Assembly: GCA_017939795.1 (NCBI GenBank) | Contig: JAGBAA010000055.1 | Span: forward strand, 1 to 47,831 | DNA length: 47,831 bases | Origin: Thermoguttaceae bacterium | GTDB taxonomy: Bacteria > Planctomycetota > Planctomycetia > Pirellulales > Thermoguttaceae | Direction: 5' to 3' | In this document: positions 24,401-32,565 of the stretch, one piece after another | Layout of the letters: each line of letters begins with the position of its first letter | How positions within the stretch are numbered: the stretch's first letter is position 1 | Position numbers and translations under genes: made by a program | The notes under the pieces: generated by a model | What the model saw: the letters and a program-made list of their open reading frames with translations, nothing else | What the model was told of the DNA's origin: nothing | Databases searched by the model: none

Positions 24401-26737
24401 GAAACAAAACCGGCACACGGAACCGCGGCGCAAACCGCCCGACCGCTGGATATTCTGGATGAAGAAACGGCCGAAGACGGACTCGTGGAAGAGCTTGCTG
24501 GAACGATTTTGAACGAGGCTTCCGGAGACGATGCTCTGGAAATTCCAGAAGAGATCCAGGTTGGATCGGATGGTGCGCTTCAGATCGAAGTCGTTGACGC
24601 TCCAGAAGAAAAAGAGACCGCGGATCTGCCAAATGCGGAAAACGCACAGGAAAACGGCGAGGAAAACAGAGAGGAAACGCCGTCGAAGGAAACTGACGCA
24701 GAAGAGGACTTGGATCTGGTTCTCCCGGAACCTGGGGCGGAAATGGAGAAAAATGAGGCGGAAAATGAAGCCGGTGCTGAGTCTTCGGATGCGCCGAAAG
24801 AAGATCCGCACACCGCGGCGGTTTCAGAAGATGAACTTCTCCTGAATTTTGAAGGGGACGAAGACGAAGAGGACGACGTGTCGGAAGAACGCTCCCGCGG
24901 CATTCCGGAAGAACCTCGGGAATCTCATGCGGACGCGTTGGGAGAACTGATCCTCGAGACGCCGGATCCTGAAAAGGAAATGGACTCTGGAGAGCTTGGC
25001 GACGCTGAAAATGAATCGTTTCTTTCGGTGAACGTTTCCACGCAGGAGGCCGTTTTGGAAGAAACCGGGAAGAAACTTCAGGCTGCGGCCCGCGATGCCG
25101 CAGAAAAAACTGCGCGAGAAACGGCTCGGGAAACTGCGGAGTCGATCGCCCGAAAAACGGCAGATGAAGCGGTCGAAAATGCCGCAGAGAAACTCAGTCG
25201 GCAGACTGCCGAAATGTTTACGGAACAACTTGCCGAACAGATCGCGGACCGGGTCGTGGAACGTACCGTCGATGAAGTCATGCGCCGTTTGGAGCCTCAG
25301 CTGAAACAGGATGCGGACGGAGCTGGATCTGCCGGAAAAGGACTGGAAAAATCGGACACGGCAGTTTCGGACGCGGCAATTTCAGACGCAATGCTCTCGG
25401 ATCCGGCCAAAAGCTCCGGTCCGGAAGCGTCGGACGATCTCTTTCTTTTGGAGGACCCCAACGAAAGTCTCTCCGGACAGGAAGAGGAAAAAAGTCAGCC
25501 GGGTTTCGTAAAATTGCGTGCTCCCAAAAAATCGAAGACGGCGTCGGGAACCGATCCAGGAATGGCTTCGGGCCAAAACGGAAAGGAATTGGGTTCACTT
25601 TTGGAGAATTCGGGATCTGCGGGAATTTCAGAAACGGCTCGCCGTGCACCGGGAACCGTTCACGTGCAGAATGGCCGCGTTCTGGATCCGAATGCCCGCG
25701 GTGCGGCTCCTGGTCTCCGTGTTTTGGATCCGAATGCCCGCGGTGCCGTGCCGAATGTTCGCATTCAGGACCCGAATGCCCGCGAAATGGTGTCGGATCT
25801 TTCCGCTCCGGCTCAGGAGCTTCAGGGGTTGGGTGGATCTGCCGGGGAAAATGTTTCTTCTTCCGGAAACGCGGCAGGTTCGCAGACGCAGGGAAGTGCT
25901 CCGGGTTTCGTGAAACTCTCCGGCCGAAAGCGAAATGCGAAACGCAGTACATTGGGAACTGCCGAGGTTTCGAAAACCACAGGATCGGCCAGCGCGAGTC
26001 CCCAGCCGCAGAATTCCGCACGCAGTCAGGCCGCCGTAGACGTTTCTGCTTCCGCTGGGATCCCGGCTCCGGTGCAGGGGACAGCGTCCAGCCTCGTTCA
26101 GGCTCCGGTCCAGAATTCGGCATCCGATCTCGTTCAGGCTCCGGCGTCTTCTTCAGATCTGGAATCGGGTCTGCCGAAGGTTTCTGGGGAATCGGTTTCC
26201 GTCCAGGAAAATGAGACTGGATCGGCGTCTTTCCTCTTTGACGAAGAGGATCTTGAAGAGCGTCTCGTGACGCTGCGTCCGTGCGAGGGCGTCGTCCTGA
26301 ATGCGAACAGCGCGATCCGCAAAATTTATGTCGAGGATCCTTCTGCGAGCGATTCGCTGGAGCTGAATTCGACGCAGCTGGCACTCATCGGAAAATTCCC
26401 GGGACAGACGCGGGTCCGCGTGGAGTTCCATGACGAGGAGATCGAGCCGATGCTCTTTCGCGTGGAAGTGCAGAACGGCGATCCGCGAAGCCAGACGCTT
26501 GCTTCATGGGCGAAGCTGACCGAGGATCGGATCAATCGGGAGCTCCCGGACGCTGCTGTCTCGATCTTTTTATTCCAGGACCGTGTTTTCGTCAAGGGAA
26601 AACCGGGAGAAACTGTGGATCCGCAGCGTATCCTTTCCGCAGTTCAGAAAGACTATCTGCGGCTGAAGCGAGAAAGCCCGGTCTTGAATCAATCGCAGGA
26701 AAAGACCATGCTCGTGAATCTCCTCACGGCAAAATAA
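21458..26737 (+). CDS. Giant low-complexity protein with C-terminal secretin-N-like domain
   Basis: 1,759 residues. A basic start of about 47 residues precedes one hydrophobic segment (AVFSILVLAAAFSGFAA, about 50-66), like the extended signal peptides of large exported proteins. Residues 75-1590 are mostly disordered Ser/Ala/Glu/Pro sequence with local repeats: DQLAESS (about 321-338), LPDT/LSDT units, the phrase D-T-[DE]-L-S-V-P, basic PGFVKL phrases, and a 14-residue LDPNARGA repeat. Residues 1190-1283 are a long Ala/Glu/Arg helix (ETARETAESIARKTADEA), probably coiled coil. Residues 1599-1672 (RLVTLRPCEGVVLNANSAI, IYVEDPSASDSLEL, ALIGKFPGQTRVRVEF) resemble the N-terminal domain of CpaC/RcpA-type pilus secretins, followed by a BON-like stretch (ELPDAAVSIFLFQDRVFVKG). 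The protein stops where the secretin barrel would begin. ATG 21470 is an alternative start. The family call for the C-terminus is by eye. Confidence 0.75.
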   Translation: MRRKMKKSRRSILLFFRARADRHESRSQRPNWKIFRSLWPLRAKCGNLPAVFSILVLAAAFSGFAAQNFHAETVYGQEIPDRIELAGGATANTASAPKEKALPSWVDPALTDGAGMGAAVKNDVPALDRMSTLSSGRVSAPVSVSESAPISAPVLNAEISPNALPDALPEELPVKEIPGTLNSVSAPPALPMSVSPAAGNSLELSGTNSVQGNAQGNAQGNVPKAEDASLDSVPESILLVSENDPQNAGTETAVSESISEPQAVSESLALSEPQAVSAAQELPKRELKTWEGTGLIPQNWDDGSVSPRVEELPNAVSPNADQLAESSDQLAESSDQLAAPLSGSLSNSLPDTLSDTLPDSLPDTLPETLSSELPGTVSETAALEANASLSSENEAGVLDDLPAPPMLADENADAIDTDLSVPDASVLNDGKSTSEKETDDSQIAGREERNSKLDEELCTDLDVPESLKKDGDAADPAQVAEIDTELSVPPTLELPPELNAEPETGKMPKAAEIAKQMGTNVPSAPDVEQKKTEAVPASIPSPKQVAVSKEEARKKAKETAARRKEEKQRLEKSFDSAIAAIEKPAAQIGKFHSMRVVSRAVLEESWEKDPQNGKIQTVSHEEPARNGKSGAVRVVKNGTEAASDVKRLSGPKRVRRLGKAPVRKANAPETAAETRFDLEISSESIEGMISSGVRVPQDEEKAEVPLVVRAAEDLQRRNVGMEAETRTLPGAISVSPQEMVEIAEPAEVNMEVQTEENGTGTGLNLFDLGVEKEKLFPRYSPKIGPQNVPESDALPKTGEMETPFAAPTALPEADSEAVSPSVSMSTVSVEECTEEPECAVSSASTVSVSGVSVLSAESMERAGSAESSESVCAGSESVDSVSASTALVRTGFQNGGANDAVQLIRHLAADSEKSGIIRVQSIGESGMNVELADEEVEIDFQLIPQEELEKAAASETADPEEGVLKPELRETKPETQPAPDAETKPAHGTAAQTARPLDILDEETAEDGLVEELAGTILNEASGDDALEIPEEIQVGSDGALQIEVVDAPEEKETADLPNAENAQENGEENREETPSKETDAEEDLDLVLPEPGAEMEKNEAENEAGAESSDAPKEDPHTAAVSEDELLLNFEGDEDEEDDVSEERSRGIPEEPRESHADALGELILETPDPEKEMDSGELGDAENESFLSVNVSTQEAVLEETGKKLQAAARDAAEKTARETARETAESIARKTADEAVENAAEKLSRQTAEMFTEQLAEQIADRVVERTVDEVMRRLEPQLKQDADGAGSAGKGLEKSDTAVSDAAISDAMLSDPAKSSGPEASDDLFLLEDPNESLSGQEEEKSQPGFVKLRAPKKSKTASGTDPGMASGQNGKELGSLLENSGSAGISETARRAPGTVHVQNGRVLDPNARGAAPGLRVLDPNARGAVPNVRIQDPNAREMVSDLSAPAQELQGLGGSAGENVSSSGNAAGSQTQGSAPGFVKLSGRKRNAKRSTLGTAEVSKTTGSASASPQPQNSARSQAAVDVSASAGIPAPVQGTASSLVQAPVQNSASDLVQAPASSSDLESGLPKVSGESVSVQENETGSASFLFDEEDLEERLVTLRPCEGVVLNANSAIRKIYVEDPSASDSLELNSTQLALIGKFPGQTRVRVEFHDEEIEPMLFRVEVQNGDPRSQTLASWAKLTEDRINRELPDAAVSIFLFQDRVFVKGKPGETVDPQRILSAVQKDYLRLKRESPVLNQSQEKTMLVNLLTAK
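22418..22472 (+). repeat. 21-bp in-frame tandem repeat inside the giant gene
   Basis: Two exact 21-bp units (22418-22438, 22439-22459) plus a partial third encode DQLAESS-DQLAESS-DQLAA. The DNA copies are identical, which points to recent slippage. Confidence 0.9.
25682..25807 (+). repeat. 42-bp in-frame repeat inside the giant gene
   Basis: Three units at a 42-bp period (starting at 25682, 25724 and 25766) share the core ggatccgaatgcccgc or a close variant and encode VLDPNARGAAPGLR-type 14-residue motifs. They diverge from the first to the third. Confidence 0.85.
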
Positions 26738-26805
26738 AGTTCCGAAATGAGGAAGGGACCTGCCGCAGATCTTTACGGTGTGCTCTTTTCCGCCAAAAAC
26801 AGATG

Positions 26806-26841
26806 GGGACGCACGGAAGGCTGGATCCTTCGGTGCGTCCC
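26806..26841. terminator. Terminator between the convergent giant and DUF1080 genes
   Basis: A 15-bp stem (26806-26820 with 26827-26841, one mismatch) and a 6-nt loop. A T-rich tract follows on the plus strand and an A-run on the left serves the minus strand. Confidence 0.75.
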
Positions 26842-26924
26842 TGTTTCTGCATTTTCCCCGACCGTCTGCTTTTGAGAGTCCGGGGCTTTTCAGACTTCGG
26901 GGCATTTCATGGAATGAACGCCGT

Positions 26925-27839
26925 TCAGTCCCAGGAATTGATCTTCATGTCCTGGAAATAGCAGTCCGTCGTGACGTCGTGCGCCTGAAGCATGATGGTT
27001 CCCGGCTCGACGCGCAGACCGCGGCGGGGATTAGGATTGGCTTTGCGTTCGTCGGTCCAGTCGGTGATCTGGAGGCCGTTGACCCAGGTCGCGATGTGGG
27101 CACCTCGCGCGATGATGGTGACGCGGAAGAGTTCCGGATCGGTCGCGGGGACGTAGCGGGCGACAGTGCGGCGGAAAATCGCTCCGGAACCGGCGTCTTT
27201 CGGCTGGGTGCGGTCTCCGTCGATGACCGAATTGTTCAGCTGGCACTCGTAGCCGTTGAGTTTTTCGCCCGGAATGCAGCGGAAGAAGAAACCGGAGTTT
27301 ACTTCCGGCTGGAGGGAAACGGCACTCTGGAAAACGAAATCGCCGTAGGTGCCTTCCGTTTCGAGCATTCCGAGTCCATTTTTGGCTTCCAGACGCTTCT
27401 GCTCCGCATTTACGGTGAATTTTCCGTCCATTTCCGGGTAGGTCTTCCAGCCGGTCAAGTCTTTGCCGTTGAAGATCTCTTTCATTCCTTCCGGTTTGAA
27501 GAAAACATTCCGGAAACTGACGGCCTGCCCTTCCGGAACTTCGAGGATCAGCGCGCCGTCAACGATTTGGGCCGTTTTGGTCTCCCACGGCTGGCAGGCT
27601 GCGCAGCGGGTCTCGTACTGCACTTTTCCGTTTTTGAACTCGGTCGTCGTCGCGATCCGGGCCGGTCCGCATCCCAGAAGCGTCCCTTCTTCAACCGTCC
27701 AGGCGTCCGGGGTCTCGCTGGTCCAGCCAAACGTCGTTTCGCCGTCGAAAAGCGCGACCCAGCCTTCGGCCGTCATGTCGGCAGAAGGAAGCGTCCAGGA
27801 AAACAGTGCGCACAAAAGAAGCGAAGGTAAAGCGTTCAT
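26925..27839 (-). CDS. Secreted DUF1080 (3-keto-disaccharide hydrolase-type) protein
   Basis: 304 residues with a signal peptide (MNALPSLLLCALFSWTLPSA). The main domain (about 118-304) has the DUF1080 pattern: EIFNGKDLTGWKTY, FVFQSAVSLQPEVNSGFFFR, GYECQLNN, and the ending GLRVEPGTIMLQAHD. This concanavalin-like beta-sandwich family includes 3-keto-glycoside hydrolases and many uncharacterised planctomycete secreted proteins. Residues 25-80 (VALFDGETTFGWTSE, WTVEEGTLLGCG) look like a degenerate first copy of the same opening, so the protein may be an internal duplication. AGAGGA lies 7 nt before the ATG. It follows the alpha/beta hydrolase gene on the same strand with a 150-nt gap, and both could act on plant or algal sugars. 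Confidence 0.85.
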   Translation of the reverse strand: MNALPSLLLCALFSWTLPSADMTAEGWVALFDGETTFGWTSETPDAWTVEEGTLLGCGPARIATTTEFKNGKVQYETRCAACQPWETKTAQIVDGALILEVPEGQAVSFRNVFFKPEGMKEIFNGKDLTGWKTYPEMDGKFTVNAEQKRLEAKNGLGMLETEGTYGDFVFQSAVSLQPEVNSGFFFRCIPGEKLNGYECQLNNSVIDGDRTQPKDAGSGAIFRRTVARYVPATDPELFRVTIIARGAHIATWVNGLQITDWTDERKANPNPRRGLRVEPGTIMLQAHDVTTDCYFQDMKINSWD

Positions 27840-27990
27840 GAAAAATTCCTCTTTTCTGATTTTCTAAATGGTTTGGGGTTAGGTTTTAGTTTGGAGATCT
27901 GGTTTGGGGATCCAATTGGATTCGATTTCGGATGACTGGAGGACAGTGTGCTGTGTACCGCTGGAAGAGATTTCCGATTCCGGATGCCGT

Positions 27991-28908
27991 CTAGTGGACG
28001 TAGCCCATGACTTTCATCCATTCCAGGCCGCGGTCCCGCCACGATTGCGTGTTCGCTGCGTCGTTCCAGAACATGAAGCCGTGGACGGCATCGGCGAAAA
28101 TGTGCAGCTCGCACGGGATCCCCTTTTTCCGAAGCTCCGAGTAGATCCGGACGGACCCCATCGGTGAGTAAATGTCGCGGTCGCCGTGAAGGAGGCACAT
28201 GGGGCACGATCCCGCATCGAAATTCAATCCGGGAGCCAGTTCCGCATCGTTTCCTTTTCTCTGATTGGGCCCCGACGCGCCGTCGTCGAGAACGTAGGCC
28301 GGATAAACCGGGAGCGCAAAATTGACGCGGCACGAAACGGAATCGAGTTCGTCGATCGGCTCGTAAGCCGGCGTCTGGCTGGAAAGTGCCGTCAGGAGCG
28401 CAAGGTGTCCGCCTGCCGAGAACCCCTGAACGCCGATCTTTTCCGGATCCAGCCCCCATTTCGGCGCATTGGTCCGCAGGATCCGGACCGCCCGCTGTGC
28501 ATCCTGCCAGGCGGGAACGTAGATCGGTTTTCCCGTTGGACGCGGGACTCGGTAAACGAGGACTGCTGCCGTGATTCCCTGCGCGTTCCACCACTCTGCA
28601 TTCGGGATTCCTTCGTTGAAGTAGAAGCAGGTCGAGTATCCGCCGCCGGGAAGGACCAGCATGCAGATGTCTGACGTGACTTTTTCCGGACGGTAAACGA
28701 GCAGAAACGGCGTCGTGACGCGCGTCGCCCGGCTGCCTCCCGGCTCAACATTCGGCTCTCGGACCGTTTCGCCCGGCGCAAGACCCGGCCAAAGCTCGAT
28801 TTTTTCCTGCGCAGAAACCGGAATGGAGACCCGCGCGAGGAAGAAAACCGGCACGAACAGCAAAATGAACAGCGTTGCGGAAGAAACGCGGATCTTGACG
28901 AAATTCAT
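27991..28908 (-). CDS. Secreted alpha/beta hydrolase, acetylesterase-like
   Basis: 305 residues from the ATG at 28908, which has GGAG 7 nt upstream and starts a signal peptide or signal anchor (SSATLFILLFVPVFFLA). An in-frame upstream start at 29028 would add 40 residues without a ribosome-binding site. The oxyanion loop is LPGGGYS, the nucleophile elbow GFSAGGH and the acid HGDRDIYSP, with the catalytic His in DAVHGF. This fits the BD-FAE/acetyl-xylan-esterase-like group within the alpha/beta hydrolases. The exact ester is unknown. Probable partner of the DUF1080 protein downstream. Confidence 0.88.
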   Translation of the reverse strand: MNFVKIRVSSATLFILLFVPVFFLARVSIPVSAQEKIELWPGLAPGETVREPNVEPGGSRATRVTTPFLLVYRPEKVTSDICMLVLPGGGYSTCFYFNEGIPNAEWWNAQGITAAVLVYRVPRPTGKPIYVPAWQDAQRAVRILRTNAPKWGLDPEKIGVQGFSAGGHLALLTALSSQTPAYEPIDELDSVSCRVNFALPVYPAYVLDDGASGPNQRKGNDAELAPGLNFDAGSCPMCLLHGDRDIYSPMGSVRIYSELRKKGIPCELHIFADAVHGFMFWNDAANTQSWRDRGLEWMKVMGYVH

Positions 28909-29296
28909 GAAATTTCTCCGTGAAGGGAATGGCGGGACCTGATTTTTTGAAACATCTGCGGAAGAGGGGCGTTTTTCCCAAAAGATCGCGTCCCGAACGC
29001 ATCCTGATCCAGGGAAAAGCTCCTTCAATTCTTCTTTAGTTTAGCATAAAATCGGATTTTTGGCTAGCCCCCCGGCTCGGTTCCGGACATTTTTTTGTCT
29101 GATTATGCCGATTTTTTTGTTTTTTTCTAAAGTTTCTCCGGAAATTTCTTTTTTCTGAAAATCTTTTACCGGATCTCCATCATCCCGCCGAATGCAAATG
29201 TCGATGATCGAAACGGTATATTCTGCGCGGATCCTGAAAAATGAAAGACTGCCGCAGGGCGGTTTTTCTGAACTTTGAAAGAGAGGGGAGAAGAGC
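28909..29296. other. Intergenic region, no recognised gene
   Basis: AT-rich sequence with tatatt near 29217-29222 that could be a -10 box for the small frame at 29297. Nothing else is supported. Confidence 0.4.
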
Positions 29297-29380
29297 ATGG
29301 ATGGCGTCATTTGGATCTTCAATATTCTGTTTCTTGTCGTCTGTACGTTTGTGGGGAGCCTGATCCTTCACTCGTCCTGA
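29297..29380 (+). CDS. Possible 27-residue single-helix membrane peptide
   Basis: A short frame encoding a peptide that is almost entirely one hydrophobic helix (WIFNILFLVVCTFVGSLIL) between MDGVI and HSS. A strong ribosome-binding-site-like GAGGGGAG ends about 6 nt before the ATG. It lies between two minus-strand genes with its own possible upstream -10 box. Neither product nor family is recognised. Chance cannot be excluded at this length. Confidence 0.45.
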   Translation: MDGVIWIFNILFLVVCTFVGSLILHSS

Positions 29381-29499
29381 GTGCGGCTGGGCGGTCTCAT
29401 CGGCGCGGAGTCCGCCAAAAAACGTAAAATTGGGAGTACGGAGAACGTACGCAAGCGCACGGGATCGCCGCACTCCAAGGACTCGCGTTTTGGGCAGAC

Positions 29500-32223
29500 T
29501 CAGGTTTTCTGGAGCGATTCCTGCCATCGAAGGAGGGTCTGGAACGCCTGGATCGGAGTCATCTCGTTGACGTCCATTTTTTTCAGTTCCTCGATGATCG
29601 GCGGATCTTTGGGGTCAAACATGAGGTACTGAATATCGTGCGTCGGAGTTCGCGGACCGGCTTTCTTCGGATCCAGCGTGCGCAGCGGTGCGTTTGGAAT
29701 GGGAGCGGAAGATGCGGAACTGTTTTCCTGCCGCGTTTTCTGAGACTCATTTCCGGTTTGGGTGCCGTTTTGTCCGTTTTCGAGCAGTTCGGCCTGACGT
29801 TCTTCCATCTGACGAAGGAGCTGTTCCGCACGTTCCAGAACTTCCGCAGGCACGCCTGCCAGACGCGCGACATGGATCCCGTAGCTTCGGTCTGCGGCTC
29901 CTTCGACGATCTTGTGGAGGAACACGACTTCGTCGTTCCATTCCTGGACCGCGACATAGAGATTCCGCACGTTTGGGAACGTTTTGGGGAGATCCGTCAG
30001 TTCATGATAGTGTGTCGCGAAAAGGGTCCTGCATCCAATTTTTTCGTGCATATGCTCGATAATGGACCACGCCAGCGAGATGCCGTCGTAGGTACTCGTT
30101 CCGCGACCGATCTCATCCAGCACTACGAGACTTCGGGGCGTCGCCATATTCAGGATCCTGGCGGTCTCCGTCATTTCGACCATGAAAGTACTTTGACCGC
30201 GTGCAAGTTCATCGCTGGCCCCTACTCGGGTAAAGATCCTGTCTACGATGCCGATTTTTGCTTCACGTGCGGGGATGAAGCTGCCGATCTGGGCCATGAG
30301 CGTCAGGAGCGCGACCTGGCGAATGTACGTGCTTTTTCCGGACATGTTCGGCCCGGTGATCAGCAGGATCATTCCACGCGCTTCGTCGCAGATGATGTCG
30401 TTCGGCACAAAATCTCCGTCCGGCGTCACCATGTCCAGCACAGGATGGCGTCCGTCGATGATCTCCAGCTCGTTTTCTTCCGTGATCTTGGGCCGACAGT
30501 AATTCCGCTGGCGCGCGGTCTCCGCAAACGCGAGCAGAACGTCCAGTTCCGCAAGAACGCCGGCCGTCAGGTTCATGCGGTGACGGTACTGGAGCGTGAT
30601 CTCGCGGAGTTCTGAAAAAATGCGGTACTCGATCTCTTTTTGGCGTTCGTCTGCTGAAAGAACGAATTCTTCATGCTCTTTTAGTTCCGGCGTGATGTAC
30701 CGCTCGGCATTCTTGACCGTCTGTTTCCGGATGAAGGTGTCCGGGATCTTGCTCTGCTGCGAGTTATTCACTTCGAGATAGAAGCCGAACACTTTATTGT
30801 ACCCGACCTTCAGATTCTGGATCCCGGTCTCTTCCTGGACTTTCGCCTGATAGTTCGTGATCCATTCCCGGCCGCCGTGCGACGCATCGCGCAGCTCGTC
30901 CAGCTTTTCCGAATACCCGGGCCGGATGATCCCTCCTTCGGTTATCTGGACCGGCGGATTATCGATGATCGCCTCCATGATGGTCTTCGCCAGCTCCGGA
31001 CAGAAATCGATCTCTCCGATGATCCGGACGATCAGCGGGCTTTTCATCGGACGGAGCTGTTTCCAGATCTTGGGAAGCATGGTGAGCGTCTGCCCAATGG
31101 CGTAAAGATCCCGCGGATTGGCCCGCATGGTCGCCACACGGGTCAGAAGACGCTCCAGATCGTAGATCCCGCGAAGATCCTTGCGGAGTTCCTGGCAGAC
31201 CTTCGAGTCCTTCATGAGTTCCTCGACTGCATCCTGGCGCAGCTCGATCAGCTTTTTGCTCGTCAGGGGATTCGCGATCCAGTCCGCAAGCATACGCGAA
31301 CCCATTGACGTAATGCAGCAGTCAAGCGCAGAGAGAAGCGAACCTTCCCGCTTTCCTTCCCGCATCGTTCGGGTGATCTCCAGACTCCGCCGGCTCGATT
31401 CGTCGATCTCCAGCGCTTCACCGGTCCGGTAGACGCGGAGGGAATCGAGGTGCTCGAGGGAGACTTTCTGCGTCTGGCGAAGGTAGTCCAGCACCATCCC
31501 TGCAGCCCGGATCGCCTGCCGGTCTTCCGGAAGCTGAACATTGAAGCCGAATCCGTCCAGATTCATGACGCGGAAATGGTCCTTCAGCTGTTTGAGCGCG
31601 AAATCCAGTCCCGCAGCCCAGTCCGGACGGCGCGAGACCATCATTTTGTTCATGACCCACTCCGGAAGTTTGAGGCTTTCGCAGACCAGACATTCCGACG
31701 GCATGATCCGGGCAAGCTGATCGTAGAGCCGTGCTCGCGGAAATCCGGCTGCATAAAATCGGCCGGTCGAAAGCTCCACCCACGAAAGTCCGATGAAGGA
31801 GTCATCCACGACAACGGACGCAAGGTAGTTGCTTTCCTTCGGATTCAGGAGAAAATCTTCCGTCAGCGTTCCAGGAGTCACTACACGGGTCACTTCGCGC
31901 TTCACCAGCCCCTTCGCCTGCTTCGGATCCTCCATCTGGTCGCACACCGCGACACGGTAGCCGTGCTCGATCAGTTTCCCGACGTATGCTTCGAGCTGCT
32001 GATGCGGAAAACCCGCCATCGGCATCGCATTCTCGCCTCTTTCCCGGCTCGTCATCGCGAGATTCAGGACGTAGGCACCCACTCGCGCATCTTCGTGGAA
32101 CATTTCATAGAAATCACCCATTCGAAAAAGAAGAACCGCATCCGGGCAGGCTTTCTTCGCATCGAAGTACTGCTTCATCATTGGAGTCATTTTACGGGGC
32201 GTGTTTTCTTCTGGATTCGACAT
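29500..32223 (-). CDS. mutS: DNA mismatch repair protein MutS
   Basis: A 907-residue ATPase that clamps on mismatched or looped DNA and starts mismatch repair. The mismatch-binding motif is FRMGDFYEMF, with Phe38 and Glu40. Connector, lever and clamp domains follow. The ATPase domain has Walker A GPNMSGKST (about 624-632), STFMVEMTETA, Walker B SLVVLDEIGRGTST, and THYHELTDL. The last 110 residues include a Gln/Glu-rich region and a C-terminal dimerisation-like helix. No mutL is present in the window. No clear terminator downstream. A Ser/Asn/Gln-rich linker (about 820-855) replaces part of the usual spacer. Confidence 0.97.
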   Translation of the reverse strand: MSNPEENTPRKMTPMMKQYFDAKKACPDAVLLFRMGDFYEMFHEDARVGAYVLNLAMTSRERGENAMPMAGFPHQQLEAYVGKLIEHGYRVAVCDQMEDPKQAKGLVKREVTRVVTPGTLTEDFLLNPKESNYLASVVVDDSFIGLSWVELSTGRFYAAGFPRARLYDQLARIMPSECLVCESLKLPEWVMNKMMVSRRPDWAAGLDFALKQLKDHFRVMNLDGFGFNVQLPEDRQAIRAAGMVLDYLRQTQKVSLEHLDSLRVYRTGEALEIDESSRRSLEITRTMREGKREGSLLSALDCCITSMGSRMLADWIANPLTSKKLIELRQDAVEELMKDSKVCQELRKDLRGIYDLERLLTRVATMRANPRDLYAIGQTLTMLPKIWKQLRPMKSPLIVRIIGEIDFCPELAKTIMEAIIDNPPVQITEGGIIRPGYSEKLDELRDASHGGREWITNYQAKVQEETGIQNLKVGYNKVFGFYLEVNNSQQSKIPDTFIRKQTVKNAERYITPELKEHEEFVLSADERQKEIEYRIFSELREITLQYRHRMNLTAGVLAELDVLLAFAETARQRNYCRPKITEENELEIIDGRHPVLDMVTPDGDFVPNDIICDEARGMILLITGPNMSGKSTYIRQVALLTLMAQIGSFIPAREAKIGIVDRIFTRVGASDELARGQSTFMVEMTETARILNMATPRSLVVLDEIGRGTSTYDGISLAWSIIEHMHEKIGCRTLFATHYHELTDLPKTFPNVRNLYVAVQEWNDEVVFLHKIVEGAADRSYGIHVARLAGVPAEVLERAEQLLRQMEERQAELLENGQNGTQTGNESQKTRQENSSASSAPIPNAPLRTLDPKKAGPRTPTHDIQYLMFDPKDPPIIEELKKMDVNEMTPIQAFQTLLRWQESLQKT

Positions 32224-32289
32224 GATTCACTCTGTGTGTGGAAAATGGGTCTGGAGGTTGAATAAAAAGGTCCAGCCGGAAGCTGAGTA

Positions 32290-32515
32290 TCTGTTCCTCC
32301 ACGAAGACACCGAAAGCTCGCTGAAAAACACTGAATGCAAAAAACACGAAAAAACAGATTCCACAAATATTTTAAATTTCTTAAAATACCGTTGGTTCTT
32401 TTCGTATTTTTCGGGAATTTCGTGTCAGGGATCTCTCCCTTCTTTTCTTTTCTTTTCTTTTCAGTATGTTTCTGCGGCTTTTCTGTGTATTCCGCGGCAA
32501 ATTCGGATCTGGTTC
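32290..32515. repeat. Long imperfect dyad intergenic element
   Basis: The left half carries ccacgaagacaccgaaag, cactgaatgc and acacgaaaaaacagattcc. The right half carries ggttcttttcgtatttttcg, gaatttcgtgtc, a ttttc microrepeat (32440-32463) and ttctgtgtattccgcgg. The halves are partly reverse complementary (cacgaaa against tttcgtg), so the element is an imperfect inverted structure about 225 bp long. It resembles a dispersed intergenic family seen in many environmental bacteria. It fills the mutS-tsaE gap. Confidence 0.55.
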
Positions 32516-32565
32516 GGTACGTATTTGCCGGAGAGCCAATAAAAAGCGTCCGTCCGGTTTCGGTG

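Noticed and set aside
22628..24811. Long minus-strand frame within the giant gene
   Set aside because: Arg/Phe-rich composition typical of the complement of Glu/Ser/Ala-rich coding sequence; no start signal.
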